Below, in pieces: positions 11,965 to 25,089 of a stretch of DNA of 64,000 nucleotides (the stretch's first letter is position 1; every line of letters begins with the position of its first letter). The notes beneath the pieces were generated by a model that was not told the DNA's origin, did not search any database, and saw only the letters and a list, made by a program, of their open reading frames with translations. Source of the DNA: Pleodorina starrii (taxonomy: Eukaryota > Chlorophyta > Chlorophyceae > Chlamydomonadales > Volvocaceae); the NCBI GenBank assembly GCA_030267565.1, contig BRXU01000001.1, forward strand, positions 5,208,001 through 5,272,000, in the 5' to 3' direction. The translations under genes and the position numbers were made by a program.

Positions 11965-14007
11965 CTAGGCGTCATCGCTTGCGCCGCCATCGCGCGAGCG
12001 GGCCTGGCTGCGTGCAACGGAGAGCTTCTCCGCAATCATCGCCTCCGCCAGCTTCACCGCGCTGTAGTTCCCGCCAATCGTGACCTCCCGCTCGTTGGTC
12101 GTTGGGTCCATTTTTGAGCGATCCGAAATCTTGATGGTAACGCGCGAGCTCTGCATTGCAACGCCATCATAGGAAAGGGCGCCCCTTCAGCACTAGCGGG
12201 TGCACGGTCAGACATAGGTGCAAGATGAACGGCATCTCTACTAACGAAAGGTGTGATGAACTGGTCAACGGTCTGACCGATCCAACGCGTTTGGGGGGGA
12301 TCCCTTTCCGGCGGGGCTCGTACCAACGCCGCGAAAGAGTTCGACTCGTCTATGTTACCGAGGCGCCTGCCAGGCCCCTTCCCCTCACACTCCAATTCTT
12401 AACGACGGGGAGAACCTGAAAACTCCAACCTGAAAAGCCTCCCACGCCCTCCCCTCCACGCCGCCTGGGAAGACTGCCTACCTGCTGCACCTCAATAAGG
12501 TTCTGGCCCTTCTTGCCAAGAATGGCGCCGACGTCGTCGTCGGACAGGTACAGCGTCAGCTGTGTGCGCACGTTGGCCAGGACGCTCTTTGAAGAGGCCG
12601 CGCGGGGCGGCAGTACCACCCCCTGGTTGGTGGCCAGCTGCAGCGTGGTCTCCATGTACGACGCATATCCCTCGTGCATGGACAGCTGTGGGCACGACAT
12701 AATTAGAGCAGAAATCGTTCGAATTAATACGACCACGGAGCAGGGGCCTGTAGGGCATGTCGCTGCGGACGGCGCCTCCTAAACTGCTGTACGCTCTCGG
12801 GTTCACAGGGGCAGAGGCGTCTCCCATGGCAGGGCGGCGCGTGCGGTTTCGACACGGCTTTGGTACGCAAGCGTTCCCACGCGCAGCAACACGGACCCCT
12901 TGAAGTGCCAGCGCACCCACAGCTTACCGTGTTCAAAATGAGCGCGACGGCCCGCAGGACCTGGTCGCGAGCGCCCGAGACCGTGATGGTCCGCTCCGGG
13001 TCGCTCGGGGTGAGCTCCGACAGCGACTGCACGCGGATAGTCGACCCCGAGTCCACGATGAAGTCGCGCACGGTCTGCCCCTTGTGGCCAATAAGAAGGC
13101 CGCACAGGCGGCGTGAGAGCGCCAGCTTGACCTGCGCCTGGCCCTGCACAGACCAGGCAACAAGCAGCTCCAGATCAGCTCCGCAACTTAAACACTGCAT
13201 TGTTAATTTCTGGATATTAAGTTGGATGTTAAGTTCAGGTCAAATAATTCAAGGCAAACAACCCAACTAGTTCATCGCTGGTTCACAACGTACCGCCTCT
13301 TCCGGCTTCTTGACGACCCGCTTGGTACCGTTTGCAGCAGCGGCGCTCGCGTTGGCATCGCGAGTAATCTTCTCCAGAATGAGGAATATCGCGGTCAGCA
13401 CAGCGTGCAGAGACCCGGACAACAGCAAAACGCGGTCCGAAGTTCCTGCGTGAAAACGATTGTCATAACAGATAACTCCGTTAACATTTGGACGGGTTGA
13501 TGCAGCTCGTTGTGCTGTGGGCAACCGGTCTTCTCAGATCGATCGGCACAAACTTGCCTGGGTAAAACTCGCCCGCCCGAGAGAGCTGCACGCGTGCTCC
13601 AGATGAACGTTGCAGCTGTTCAATGTTGGCGCCGGCCTGCGAGTGCGCAGCCAGTGAGGGTCAAGCCGGGCCCCGACCATGGTGGCTCAGAATACGATGC
13701 GCTTACCTTCCCAATGACAGAGCCGGCGATCGAGTTCGACACCAGCAGCTTGGCAACAACCTGCTGCGTGCCGGTCGGAAGGTCTCCCGATGACGAGCCT
13801 GCGCGCCGGGAGACATATTACACTAGCAGTGTGACAAAAGTTCCAGGACGACCCTCATTGATAACTTACCAGCAACATATTTCTCAATGTCAGGCACTTC
13901 GACGGGCCCAGACTGCGTGTCAGCCTGCGTACAAGGTGGGGCGCTTGCTGGAACCAACTTGCCACAATGCTGTTGCGCTTCAGGAGACGCACCTCCGTCT
14001 CGCTCAT
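11965..14007 (-). CDS. three-KH-domain RNA-binding protein (NOVA / plant BTR1 type)
   Basis: This predicted single-stranded-RNA-binding protein has three KH domains with intact GXXG loops: GKAG in KH1 (about residues 46-118), GHKG in KH2 (about 145-212) and GKKG in KH3 (about 250-330). Exons are 13963-14007, 13870-13924, 13707-13798, 13558-13636, 13294-13445, 12928-13143, 12482-12685 and 11965-12150, giving 342 aa. KH1 reads VAKLLVSNSIAGSVIGK then AGANIEQLQRSSGARVQLS, close to NOVA/BTR1. The exon 4 donor must be GC (GCAAGT) to give ..YPGTSDRV... The first intron is ambiguous: donor GCAAGT gives a 15-codon exon, donor GTGGCA gives 14. Exons 6 and 7 join directly at phase 0. Family roles are RNA binding, splicing and translation control; the target is unknown. 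Confidence 0.9.
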
Positions 14008-15376
14008 GCTGACAAGGTGATGTAAAACTTCAAGGGTGGAAAGGCGTATGAAGATGGCTGGACGAGGTCCAGAGGAATGAGCAAGGTGAATGAAGAGCTC
14101 GGGCCGCGACGGCTTTTTTAGAGACGAACGGCAGCGTACGGCAGCCCTCCCGAGCTTCCACACAAGGTGGGTTTCGTGGCTGAGGTTTTGTGGCACATAG
14201 TACACTCACTCATAAAAACATTTCGTGAAACAAGATTTGGTGGTGATGAAGCCCGTAAGGACAATTATCATATACCCACGATGGACCCGTTGTTTATTTT
14301 CGGAGTAAGTGACTCGTTAATCATGTGAAATACAATGCCAAGATGCGGCACTTCATTATGCTGGCAGGGGTTTTTAGCCGGCGGCGGTTGCCCGCCGGTT
14401 GCAACAAGCTGTTCGTTTTCTGGACGCTAGTCATGCCCCCTTCCCCTTTATCCACCATTCCTCTCAATAAATGTATGTGTATAATTTTATTTGCAATTAT
14501 CACTGTGAGAACTGACGGTGTGCCGGTACATGACCATGCCAGTGTAGGCTTTCCTAACCGCCCCAGGACGTCGCTCTAGCTTTTGTGGCTGGAACTAAGA
14601 AGCTTTCATGATATATTTCAGCTTCTAAAAAGCCGCCGTTTGTGATATGCAGGTACCGGTGGTCCGTCGCATAGAAGTGACTACCGGTTCCTAACTCAGC
14701 CAGAGCTGGCGCACGCGACGCTGCAATGGAATAGTAATGGAGTGATAATGTGCTGCGTATTTACCATACTCTGTGTCACGGAGCACGTATAACGAGTGAA
14801 ACGTGTGTTGCGGCCGCGTCTCGGTCTTTCACAGACTACAGAAGACATACAGTACCTCACCTAACATGATTGAGTTACAGCTCCTTCATTGTCGACAGCC
14901 AAGTATCCAACCCAACAGTTAAGCACGGGGCGTTTTGCGCCGTTGCTTAAGCAGGCACTTCGATATTCCCGCTGGCTTTGACGCGTGGTCTGCATGAGTG
15001 CCCTGTTTAGAACGTCTATCAGCTGATCGGAGGTGCTGGCGTGCCAGTACCTGTGCGCAGGAGTTCCCGTTCTCACCTTGGATTGCTTTTTCACGCCTAA
15101 ACGCGGACAGGTGGACTTCAAAGGCACAGGCTCATTGCGGCTAGTTAGCCGTTATGTTACTTTCTGGTCATGCTGTCTTAGGTGCCGTACGCTATGCCGG
15201 GCTCTGTGCGCTATCCCATCCACGTTGAACGTCCAGCATTTTGTGTCAATCTGCTTCGACTACCTAGCCTGTATGGTCAGCTGGCCTATCTCAGGACTTA
15301 ACGCCGCGGGCTCATTGCCGCGGGGTCGACTGAGGACTAATCATGTAAACGAGCTAAACGATGGCACTAGTTGGGG
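14008..15376. other. intergenic region upstream of KH gene / downstream of GMP1
   Basis: The region contains the KH-gene promoter side (right of 14007) and the 3' flank of the GDP-mannose pyrophosphorylase gene. It is relatively AT-rich around 14200-14700. No coding exon or RNA gene is supported. Confidence 0.5.
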
Positions 15377-15468
15377 TTACATGCAGTGGCAGAAGCGAGA
15401 CTGAAGCGACGTCTCCCCTGAATCATAACATCCAACCCTCTGATGTGTCTTCCGTGTTAACCGTCAGG

Positions 15469-15473
15469 TTACA
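15469..15473 (-). terminator. candidate poly(A) signal of GMP1
   Basis: TGTAA on minus lies about 515 nt after the GMP1 stop. A second copy is at 15377-15381. Either could end the transcript. Confidence 0.45.
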
Positions 15474-15987
15474 GACCGAAGTTATGAATGCTCAACATTC
15501 GGCGACGTCACCTATCTACCCTTGTGGATCGAACGGTCATCTGGCATCACGCCAGTATCAGGAGAACCTGACTCATTTCTGTGCCAAAAACCAAAAATTT
15601 TCATGTCCACTGCCAAACACTTCCCGAGTACATACGCCATTATACGCAGACACAAGTGAGCCATTGCTGGGTGACTGTGCGTTGGATGCTCAACCTGTTC
15701 AGCGCCCCAAGCTATGTTCCACCCTGCGCGTCTGCCAAAATTTTCCGACACACTGCAAGGAGACACATCTAACACTTGCCTGCCACACCAACATTACTGT
15801 CCAGGGCACCAAAAGTTAGACGCCACATGCATGCAGGGACCTTGACTCGGCACCGGAAGCGAACCATGAGCCCGGCTACGTGACGAATGGAAATGGTACC
15901 AAATAATGTCAACACGAAAGTCAAGATGGTAGGACAACCCGACCTAACAGCAGCGCGTCTCGCCCACAGCTCCGTGACCTTCCCGGT

Positions 15988-18900
15988 CTAGAGGATGATG
16001 GCCGGGCTCGGAACGGATTCCTTGATCTCCTTGTGCGGCAGCACGACAGCGCCGTTCAGGTACAGCTCATCCTGTGGAAAGCGGCAACGAAAGATTAGAT
16101 GGGTGGTCCGCATCGTCGCGCACAGTGCATCGCCATTGGTAGCACACCTAGCAAAAGTCGGGTGATCCTTCCAGATAGGTCCAGAAGCACCCCGCTTGTC
16201 TTCTAGCCCATGTCTAGCAGCTGCGAGGTACGGCCTCGCTTCTGGTCCCTGCCCCGATCAGCCTTGCATGCGGCATGCTGCCCCCAACGAATTCACCGAT
16301 ACAATCGCAAGCCAGAACGGACAGATAGACTCGGGCAAGGTGCAAGACAGAGCGTCTCACCTTGCACTGCACGTCCTCGCCCAGCACACAGTGGTTCTCC
16401 ATGCGGCTCCACGCGCCCACGCGGCTGTCCCAGCCAATGATGCTCAGGTCCACCTGCGTTTGGCAGCCAAGGGTGGACGTGTATGAACTGCACTGCGGGT
16501 TCCAACCGACGTGTATGACACAAACACGTGAAGGACACGAAGGTTTGATGCATTCCACTTACCTTCGTGTGGTCCTTGATATGCACGCCGCGCATCACCA
16601 CGCAGTGACTGAGGCGAACACCGTTGCCAATGACGCAGCCGGCGCTGATTGACACATCCGGTCTGGGAAGGCGAGGGATCGACAGGAAACGGGCAAGAAC
16701 GGCACCTGTCAGATGGGGTGAAGTGAGCCGAAGTGGAACGCCATATTCTCCATGCCCCGGCTTACGGATGCACCAGTGTTCGCAAAGGGGCTTACACTCA
16801 CCCAATGAGGCAGCCCTCCCCAATCTTGGCGGTCGGGTCCACCAGCACATTGCCGGAGATACCCGGCCCGTGCGCCAACGCGGATGACTGCCGGATCGCC
16901 ATGGAATCCAAGTACAGGTGCAAGCCTGCGGACAGCCGGACACCAGGGCACGCCAAGCATCTTCTCATGTATTGTTGAGATGCTGATCGCTGTAATCTCA
17001 CGGACCCGTCATTCTGCTGAGCCTGCGAGAAAACATGTCCCTCTCCCTGCTTCTCTAAGTCCTCGTGGATTTTTACGAACCTGCGACATGGTCTTCAAGT
17101 TTGCCCGGCCCAAAATTTGAGTGCATGGAAGGCCACGGCAAGCATTTGCCATGCCCCAGCATGCCGTGCACCCGACAAAAAAACATATCCATCCTGCCGC
17201 AACCCGCACCGCAACCCCCATGTCATTCAGTCCCCCACTCTTCTTCAACATTTCAAGCCGTTCAGGTACTTGCGCCCACACCCGTTGCGGCATTGGCAGT
17301 TTGCCGGGAATGCCACATTCCCAGACTATTGCTATCCCGTATCTTTACCCTCACGTTTCTCAAAGGGCCAGACGTGGTCGGGCCACCCTCCCAATCAAAC
17401 GAATTACTCCCTGCACCTGCTCGTAGCATTTCCCCTCGGCCACAACTTCAAACTCACCCTTCAGGTAGTCCTTCGGCTGGCCCACGTCCATCCAGTACCC
17501 ATTGAGGGTGTACGCGTACAGCAGGTTATCCGCGGCCACGTGCGGGAACACCTCGCGCTCAATGGAAGTGGGGCGCAGCTCGATGCGCTTCAGGATGGAG
17601 GGGCTGCAGACGTAAATGCCCGCATTGATCTTGTCGCCCACAAATTCCTGCGGAAGGGAACAGACATGGTGCGGTGTGCTACGAAAGACTCGGTTCACAT
17701 AGAATGGCGTGCCATGCCCCATGCGTCATGAGCTGACTGCTGACGGGCTGATCCGCGGTGTGCTGGCGCGCTGCCAGCTGACCCATGCTGCCGTGTTGGT
17801 AGGCCCACGCCATGCTAGATGCCATGCAACTATCGCTGTCTCATTCTCGTGCCGCGATGAGACCATTTTCAGCCACTGAGTCACCAGGAATAGTCGAGAG
17901 CCAGAACCGGGGTGTGGCGAGGGCGCAACAGAGCCAAGGTGGTGGGACTGTGCGAACCCCGTAGGACGCCCATGGACGATATGGACGCCCAAGGCACAAC
18001 GGATGTCGAGGCCCGCCATGTCGCAGGAAAAGATCAGAACCAAGAACCGGGTGACCACGTTTTAGAAAAAAAGAGGTTAAGCCACATGGCGAGAGTTATA
18101 GTGGACCATGACCCACATCTTCCTGTGTTTGCCATAGGAAATGAAACCAGTATCAGTAGCCCAGAAGGATGTTGGGTGTAAGTGTGAATCGAGGAGAGCC
18201 AGGCCATTCATGAAGGTGCAGAAAGCCCGATCGCGCGGAGTTTGAAGGGAGGGGTAGGGTCTCTCAGTAATGTGAAAGGGCGGCAAAAGCGAAACATAAA
18301 TTTTCGTGAAAAGAAGCCAACACGCGCGTGCTGGCGCGGCCGCAGCTCTAAGCACACTTCCAGCAAACAGCAATGGTTGCGATGCGTGGCATGTCCGCAC
18401 CTTCGGCTTCTCCACGAAGCGTTGCACCTGGCCGTACTCGTCCATGACGACCACCCCGTACTTCGTTGGGTCGTCGACCTGCCGTAGAAGGGGCCCAATC
18501 AGCACCTCTGCAGGGTAGCCCATTGCAGCAGAAAACGCTCACTGCTGAAGCATTCCAAACTCAACCCACCTTGGTCACCAGGATGGTCGCCTCAGCACCG
18601 CGGGCCTTGTGGAAGTCGAGCATGTCCTTGAGTGGATAGTCGCAGATCACGTCGCTGAAGGCAACCAGGGCATGGCGGCAGTACAACGGCAGCGCCACCA
18701 ACGATGTGTACTGTTAAGGGAAATCCTGGCACAAAGCAACCCAGATCGCGTTCCTCTCCAAGCCCATGAATGTAGCCTGGGTGGACCAGAGCCGACGCAC
18801 CTGTTCAGGACAAAGAATGGGGTGCCCTTGCCGTCGTCCAGGGTCTCGCGCGCGAGCGCGAGTGGACCCGCGGTTCCCATGGGCTCCTTCTCCTGCACGA

Positions 18901-19563
18901 TTGATGTTCACATCGATGCGGATGGATCAAGCGGAAGTGGTAAGCGCACACACATGTGCAACACAGCAGGTACGGAGGTAGGTTCCACGGCGGTAACCAG
19001 ACACTCCCAGACACGGCGGTAACTCTATCTCACAGCTAAACCGTGATTCGGCAGGTAACGGTGCATCAGGCTCCACGTACAGTTATGGCTTCCTACACAT
19101 GTAATAGGTCCATGTCACCGCAGACTATAACCGCTTCCCACACCTGCTCCCCCCGGCAACGACCCAAAGGCCGTGAAATCAACTTCCGCCCCTACAAGCT
19201 TAACCCACATCATACCTGCGAGCAAACAATCTTCACACCTAGCTTCTCCTGCCACTCCTCGATGAAGCCCATCATGACCTCAGGCTGATAGTTAATAGCG
19301 AGAACCACCTCTGTGCAACCGGCTTGCTTCAGCGCCTGGCAAGAAGCAGAACAGGCAAAGCGGATGGTGACTGTTGCACTTATATGTGTTGTGCATAGGG
19401 CACAGGAGAGCGGACATGGCTTGCAGAGCCAGGCCAATAAGCCGACCTCGATTTGATGGATAATCATGGGCTTGTTCGCGAACTCCACCAGCGGCTTTGG
19501 GCAGCTCAACGTGAGCGGCCGCAGGCGGGTGCCATATCCGCCGACAAGAATGAGGGCCCGCAT
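15988..19563 (-). CDS. GMP1: GDP-mannose pyrophosphorylase (mannose-1-phosphate guanylyltransferase, beta type)
   Basis: It converts mannose-1-phosphate and GTP to GDP-mannose in the cytosol. GDP-mannose is the donor for N-glycans, GPI anchors and, in the green lineage, ascorbate synthesis. Ten exons join in phase: 19447-19563, 19216-19335, 18801-18892, 18570-18654, 18401-18478, 17458-17647, 16802-16925, 16563-16662, 16361-16453 and 15988-16071. They give 360 aa, the same length as animal GMPPB. The N-terminal nucleotidyltransferase fold shows [41 protein letters not shown], the metal/sugar-site DVICDYP, RFVEKPK and NAGIYV. The C-terminal hexapeptide (left-handed beta-helix) half contains [40 protein letters not shown] and [10 protein letters not shown]. 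No truncation was seen. Confidence 0.97.
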
Positions 19564-19772
19564 TGTCTTGCGCGGGGTTACTGGAAAGGTGATCGGCACG
19601 GAAAAGTCCGCGAAGGCTGCAACAAGGAGCACTTTCAATGCTCAGCAGAATATCTATTAGTGGTAACAATTGTAATTTAAAATTACTGACCGCAGACACA
19701 GTAGTGGCAATGTAGCGAATATTTACGAAACCCTGAGCAGCACGTCGCCCTGCAACTGTGAGGACGAGGGCG

Positions 19773-19779
19773 TTTTATA
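19773..19779 (-). promoter_or_regulatory. TATA-box-like element upstream of GMP1
   Basis: TATAAAA on the minus strand lies about 210 nt upstream of the GMP1 start codon, in a plausible core-promoter position. The transcription start is not known. Confidence 0.35.
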
Positions 19780-21582
19780 TGAGCAGGTGATGACAGAAAT
19801 CCAATCGGCGCATGAAAGGCTTTCAACTTCCCGCTTCTGTCGTACATCGCCTTTCTTGTGACAATTGTTCATGCACAGGCGCAAGTCCGTTGGAGGCACA
19901 ATTGAACCGGCATGTCAGTTGAGGCAGTTGCGTCGTCATGCCTATACAGAGAGGTGGCCCATTGGATATCCTAGCCAATCCTTCAGTGGTTTGCAGTCCG
20001 CGCCCTAAGGAATCACCTTTCTGGGAATATCCTTGATCGAAACTCATTCTCGCAAGTGAGGTTACAGGGCTGTTACCAGAATCCAGGTGGCAGGAATGCA
20101 TAACTTATGAAGAGACCGGTACCTGCTAGTCTGTTGCCCTTGGGAACCGTGGCTCGGGGCCAACAGTGCAACGGACGACTGAACGTCAACTGTATTCTTT
20201 GCTTTCATGTAAGTTGCGATTGTCCGTCTTGATCACAACGATGTGCTGTGGCGGGCATGGCCGCGGGTCAACGGCAGCTGAACAGGGCAGTAAGTGCTTG
20301 AATATCGGCAAGGCGACGACGGCGCAGAACCGATCCGTGTACGGTAGTGCTCAAATCGGGAACCAATTGTGTACGCATGCATCTGCCCGAGAATGCCCAT
20401 ATGAAGACCGCGTTCTGCGTGTGGGTTAACCTTGTCATGTGCAGCGGACGGCACGCAGGCGTCCCCGACACCGGGGGTGTGGACCGGGCATGACCCTGGG
20501 TCCCGGTACGAGCCCAACCGAAAGCGTTCGTCTGCGCTCCAACTTTCATTCAGTTCGACCAGATATTTCCCAGCCACCAACGGTGCACGACAACCTAACC
20601 ACCGGCGCCAATACACGCACGGAGCGCTTGCATTAGTGCATCAAGCTCTTCTCTCGCAGCCTACTCATGCCTGGGTATAACCCCAGATTGTACCCAGCAA
20701 CCTGCTTTGGACGGCGATAGCTAAGGACAAGCAGGGCTGCGTCGAGTGCAACGCACCTGTGGAGGTCGATGGCCGGCCATTCCAAATCACGCACCATGCA
20801 CACACATCGCCCGACGGTACACGGATATGGGGTTGCCAAAGCGCCTTACCTTTCAAGGCGCGTTACCTTACCTGTGCCACACTGTTGTCACTCCAGGCCA
20901 GGGGCACGTGGCGGCCATCTATGAAGATTAGTATAGGTCCGAAGGAGCTGCGGCACCCCGATGGTCTGTTGTGTCAGTCTCGGCCTTTCCCATTTAGAAC
21001 GTCTGGGACGAGATGCTCCTTCAAGCTGAGGCCCGTGAGTTGCTGTATGGCATGGTAACGCTCCTATTTGTGTGTGGCCAGGGCCCGTTGCCAATCTGGT
21101 TAGTCCCCCATGGTCGCGCGTTTGAGCTCTTCCTCATGGGTTCACCCGCTTCTGTCTGGTTGGTCCGTGCTGCCCAGCCTGCTTGCGCCTTCCGTCGCCC
21201 GGGTCGTATCCGCTGCCATTCACAGCCAGCTGGCTTCACCCTCAACATGACCCTTCGGAAAGTTTCCAACCCTACTCCACAGCCGCCGTGCTGTACCACC
21301 CGCACAAAGTCGGACACCGCCTGCGTCCGTCTGGGTATCGTCAGAACGTCGCGTGTCACCATCTGTACGACACCCCATCAGAAGTTCAACATCCAAGTCA
21401 GCTCTGCCCGACGAGTCTGTCGGGGTAAACTAAGCGCCTAGCAGTAGCCGCAGCCGTCCCAGCATTCCATCCGCGTAAGCACCTTATGCAGTACCTATAT
21501 GAGAGCACAGTGAAATCTCGGCGTCGTGAGACGCATGCATATCGCCCGTCTAATATATCTGTTAGCCGCCCTGCTATAAGTA
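19780..21582. other. intergenic region between GMP1 5' side and cytochrome b561 gene 3' side
   Basis: No exon chain with family similarity was seen. The longest frame, at about 21013-21441 on plus, has no recognisable domain and is not bounded by splice or poly(A) evidence. Confidence 0.45.
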
Positions 21583-24500
21583 TCATACCGGTAGCTTCGT
21601 ATATTGCACGCCATTGGACACTTGCGTTTGTATTCCCGACAAGCGGGACAGAGGCATGCCGCCTGCCGGCGAGGAGGCATCCGGCGAAGAGGAGGTGGAC
21701 ACGTAGCCAGCCGTCAGAGCGACGCCGCTGCCGCCCTGGCTGCCGCCCTCTCGGCCCAGCCCCTCCGGCGCGCGACGCTCCATCCACACCGCCAGGCACA
21801 CCCACCCGGCGGCGAACAGCACGCCAGGGATTATCCACTCCGCTCCGCTGCCGCCGCTGGCCCGCCGCCACAACGCAATGCCGATGGCGACATTGACACC
21901 CGCCAGCGCAGCCAGGCCCCGGCCCGTCCACCAGTGAACCAGATTCCACAGCCCCCGCCGCGGTGCGTCGGGCTTGGGCCGCAGGACGGCTACGAAGATG
22001 TGCAGCCCAAGTGCAGTCATCAGCGCAATGGCCAGGCGTTCGTGGGTCTCGACGAGCATGTCGGAGCCCATACTAGCCTCGTGTTCAGACCCGATGATCT
22101 GTTCCTCGTCGTACGAATCGAAGCTAGTCCACGGCAGGACGAAGCCTGCCGTGATGAGCACAACGGCCAGCAGCTGCGGATTGCGAGCAAAGGGGCGCAT
22201 TGCAAAAGGGGGCTTCAGCACTGGATTCAGCAGCTTGCATTGGCACGACACCACACCGGCCCCGGAACTGATTGCCGTACAGCTATCGAGTGTCCGCCGC
22301 CGACCGTGCATTAACGCCTTGGACACCCGTTCCAGACAGCCCCATGAATCAATGCTGCCATTCGTCCCGTTCCCGTTCCCGCCTCCATCCCCGCCTTCCA
22401 TGCGCCCCGATGCACGGTGCCGTACGTACCTGCACGGCACGGTGCACCTGGAACCAGAGGCCCACGACGCCGGCCGGCGCGAAGAACCAGCGGTGGCGCG
22501 CGGCCAGGATGCCCAGCGGCACCAGCACGATCCAGCCCGTGAACTGCAGTGCGCCGTGGAGCCGCATGTAGCGCAGCCGCTCGGCCATCACTTCGTCGTC
22601 TCCTAGAACCTCATTGGAGGGCCGCCACCCGTTGTCGGTGGGCTTCACCACGGGCTGGTAAAGAGTCAGACTGGTGCCGCACGCGTAGTCCGAGCCCAGC
22701 CTGTGCGCCCCGTTGAATGCGTTCGAGGACGCTGCAGGGCAACCGGAACCGCGAGGGAAAGGGCAGGTTCCAGGGGTAACCAAAGCAGGGAAATGCCTGG
22801 GCCACAGACAGCGCGTTTCGTCCCGGTCACAAAGACGCAGCCGGCAGAGAAAGGCAAGGCACCTGCATGCGGGAGATGCGCGGCAGGCGCTGTCCGCCTC
22901 ACAGCGGTTCCGCCGAGAGCGAAGCGTCCCTCAGAATTCCACGGTCGGCGCCGACGCCGGGCGTCTATACTTAGGGCGAATGACCAGGTTCGCACGGGAC
23001 GAATTGCGGCGCCAATCTCATCAAGTGCATTGAAGCAGGGCCTAGCTTGGAGCAGTCGCTTCAGCGTTGCACAGGAGAGGAAATCGCGCAAGAGCAACCA
23101 GGTGGGCGCGCGTCCATCTCCACCTCCAGCTGCGTGGCCACTGCACCTCGGCACACAGCGCACCGTAACAAGTCACCAGCTCACCACGCTACATGCACAG
23201 CGGCATGGTGACTCAACTGAGGAGGATTGACAGCCGCGCCCAGTCTGCCCTCGCGCCCCTTCACCGCAACGGCGGGAGAACACTCACCCACAAAATTCAT
23301 GCCCACGGGCGTTTGTGTCCCGATGCGGATGCCAGCTGCGGGCCCAACCTGCGGCACAGGGCGTGTCACATGTTGCAGGTAGCTCGCTCCACCCGCGCTG
23401 CAGCACCGCCAGCAGCCAATGCGCGGGGCTCTTGGACTTGCGTGACTATGTACATTTCCCGCCCCCAGACAAAATCGGGCACCCGGTGCCGAAAAAGGCG
23501 AAGCCGTGCCGCGCCGTAGGCCTAAGTCGTACCTGACTTATGTTCCGCGTGAAGCAGATGGTCAGGGTTGTGGCGTTCACCTCGAGGCCCGTGTGGATGA
23601 CGTCCACGCTGCCATCTCGCTGCACATCCGACCCGTAGTAGCTCTGACAGCCGGGCAGACGTCAGGGTTGCGTTGCAGGGATGGTGAGGATGGTGAAGGA
23701 ACCCGGGATCGTGGGCTGGGGTGGGGTTCAGCAGGAAAGCGTCTAGACAGCCGGAGGGGAGATGGAGAGGGCAACGGGGCAAGGGTTCCGGACTGGGACT
23801 GGGTTGCAGATGAGCGCACTCGGCCGCGCGGCTCCACAGCGACGCGCGGCCGCATACCGGTACCCAACCACGCGGGCTCCCTTGCGCGTCGCGTTCAGAT
23901 GTAGGCTACCACTTCCGTCCCCGCGCGTATTTGCCGTTGAATGCCCGTTGGAACTGGACGCAATGGTCCAGGGTGGGCACGCGCTGAATGCAGAGCTCAG
24001 GGCGGGCGCAGGGGCCCAGACTAGAGCCTTCCCGATACTCGGAAGCTGGGGGGTCTAACATAGAAGAGTCAACCTGCTGACCTGAATCTGGTAGGCTGCG
24101 GACGCAGCGCGCGCCGTTCTTCCTCTCTTTCCTTCCTTCCTTCCTTCCTTCATGCATCAGGATCAAATCAGGGCCTCACCAGGACTCTGTAGGCGCCGAC
24201 GCTGGGCTGCCCGGAGCTATCCAGAAAGCCAATGATTGCGTCCGCAGGGTACATGTACCCGGTCGTGCGCGGCCAACTCATGGCCAGGTACCCCGTCGCG
24301 GCCGACTGCAGCGCCACGTGCAACAGCTGCGAGGACGGATCGGGGGCCGCGACCGACTGCGGGCAGCAACAGTGGGCAGCGCGGGGGAGGGGTGAAGAAG
24401 CGGAGGTAGAAGCGATTTCGCGGTCCGCAGAGGAGCGCGATTGCGCGCATTGTGCGGATCCGCCTCGTGCAATATGCAGCCATGCAGGCAAGGAGACCAG

Positions 24501-25089
24501 AGGCGATGTTTGAGGATGTCACAGTGGGAGGCAGCAGGGCGGGCTCGTCTAGCTTTGCCTCAGCACCTGGGGGACCCTCCTGGCCCTCGCTACGCTGCGC
24601 ACGTGTACGGCACATGACGCGCCGCGTGATACCGAATTATAGGCGATGCGAGGCGGTTGCGTGCGGAATCCTGGGCCACACTGCAGCAGAGTGCAGACAC
24701 CGCTGCAAGCACAGTCATTGCAAGCGTGTTGGTGGCGGCGGCGGCGGCGATGCGGCCGCGGCGGCGATGCGCGCGATGTTCGAAGCACGTGCAACAACCA
24801 GCCGTGCTGATGCGTGCCCGCATCAGCACGGGCGCCGGTACAACCACACGCAGCCGCCCAAAGGCCTTGCAGGCGCAGAGCGCTCTGCGACGGCATCGCT
24901 GTACCCTGCCGTACCCGTCGACGCACTGATATGTAACGTGCTTGCCAATGTGCGGCGCGGACGCCCCACAAGGGTTTCGCTGAGCCCCCCGCCGGCTCCC
25001 ACCTGCGCGGTGTTCTGTAGGTAGGAGCAGCCAGGGCCCGAAGGCGGGTCGCCACCAAGACTCCAATGGATTCGAATTTTGCCGCACGC
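21583..25089 (-). CDS. DOMON domain plus cytochrome b561 membrane protein (5' end unresolved)
   Basis: By family this is a transmembrane electron carrier: an N-terminal extracytoplasmic DOMON domain fused to a di-haem b561 core that passes electrons, often from ascorbate, across a membrane. Supported exons are 25003-25089, 24180-24356, 23533-23643, 23292-23348, 23185-23216, 22430-22700 and 21583-22173, giving 441 residues. The DOMON part shows ACGKIRIHWSL, LLHVALQSAATGYLAMSW, ADAIIGF, DVIHTGLEVNATTLTICFTR and LSHHAAVHVAW. The b561 part has about five hydrophobic helices. Four histidines sit in typical contexts: RLHGALQF, FQVHRAVQ, VETHERLAIAL and LVHWWTGRGL. The tail is Ser/Gly-rich. The exon carrying the start and signal peptide should lie right of 25089, but no ATG with a hydrophobic leader stood out. 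The 75-nt interval 23217-23291 is open in frame and may be intron or exon. Confidence 0.82.
24128..24150. repeat. (TTCC)n microsatellite
   Basis: About five to six tandem TTCC units lie inside the b561 gene intron between the two main DOMON exons. Confidence 0.9.

Noticed and set aside
12724..12790. Possible extra exon between KH2 and KH3 of the KH-domain gene
   Set aside because: Every acceptor-donor choice gives a phase conflict, while the flanking exons join directly at phase 0.
21013..21441. 142-codon plus-strand frame
   Set aside because: No recognisable domain, no splice or poly(A) context, and composition like intergenic DNA.
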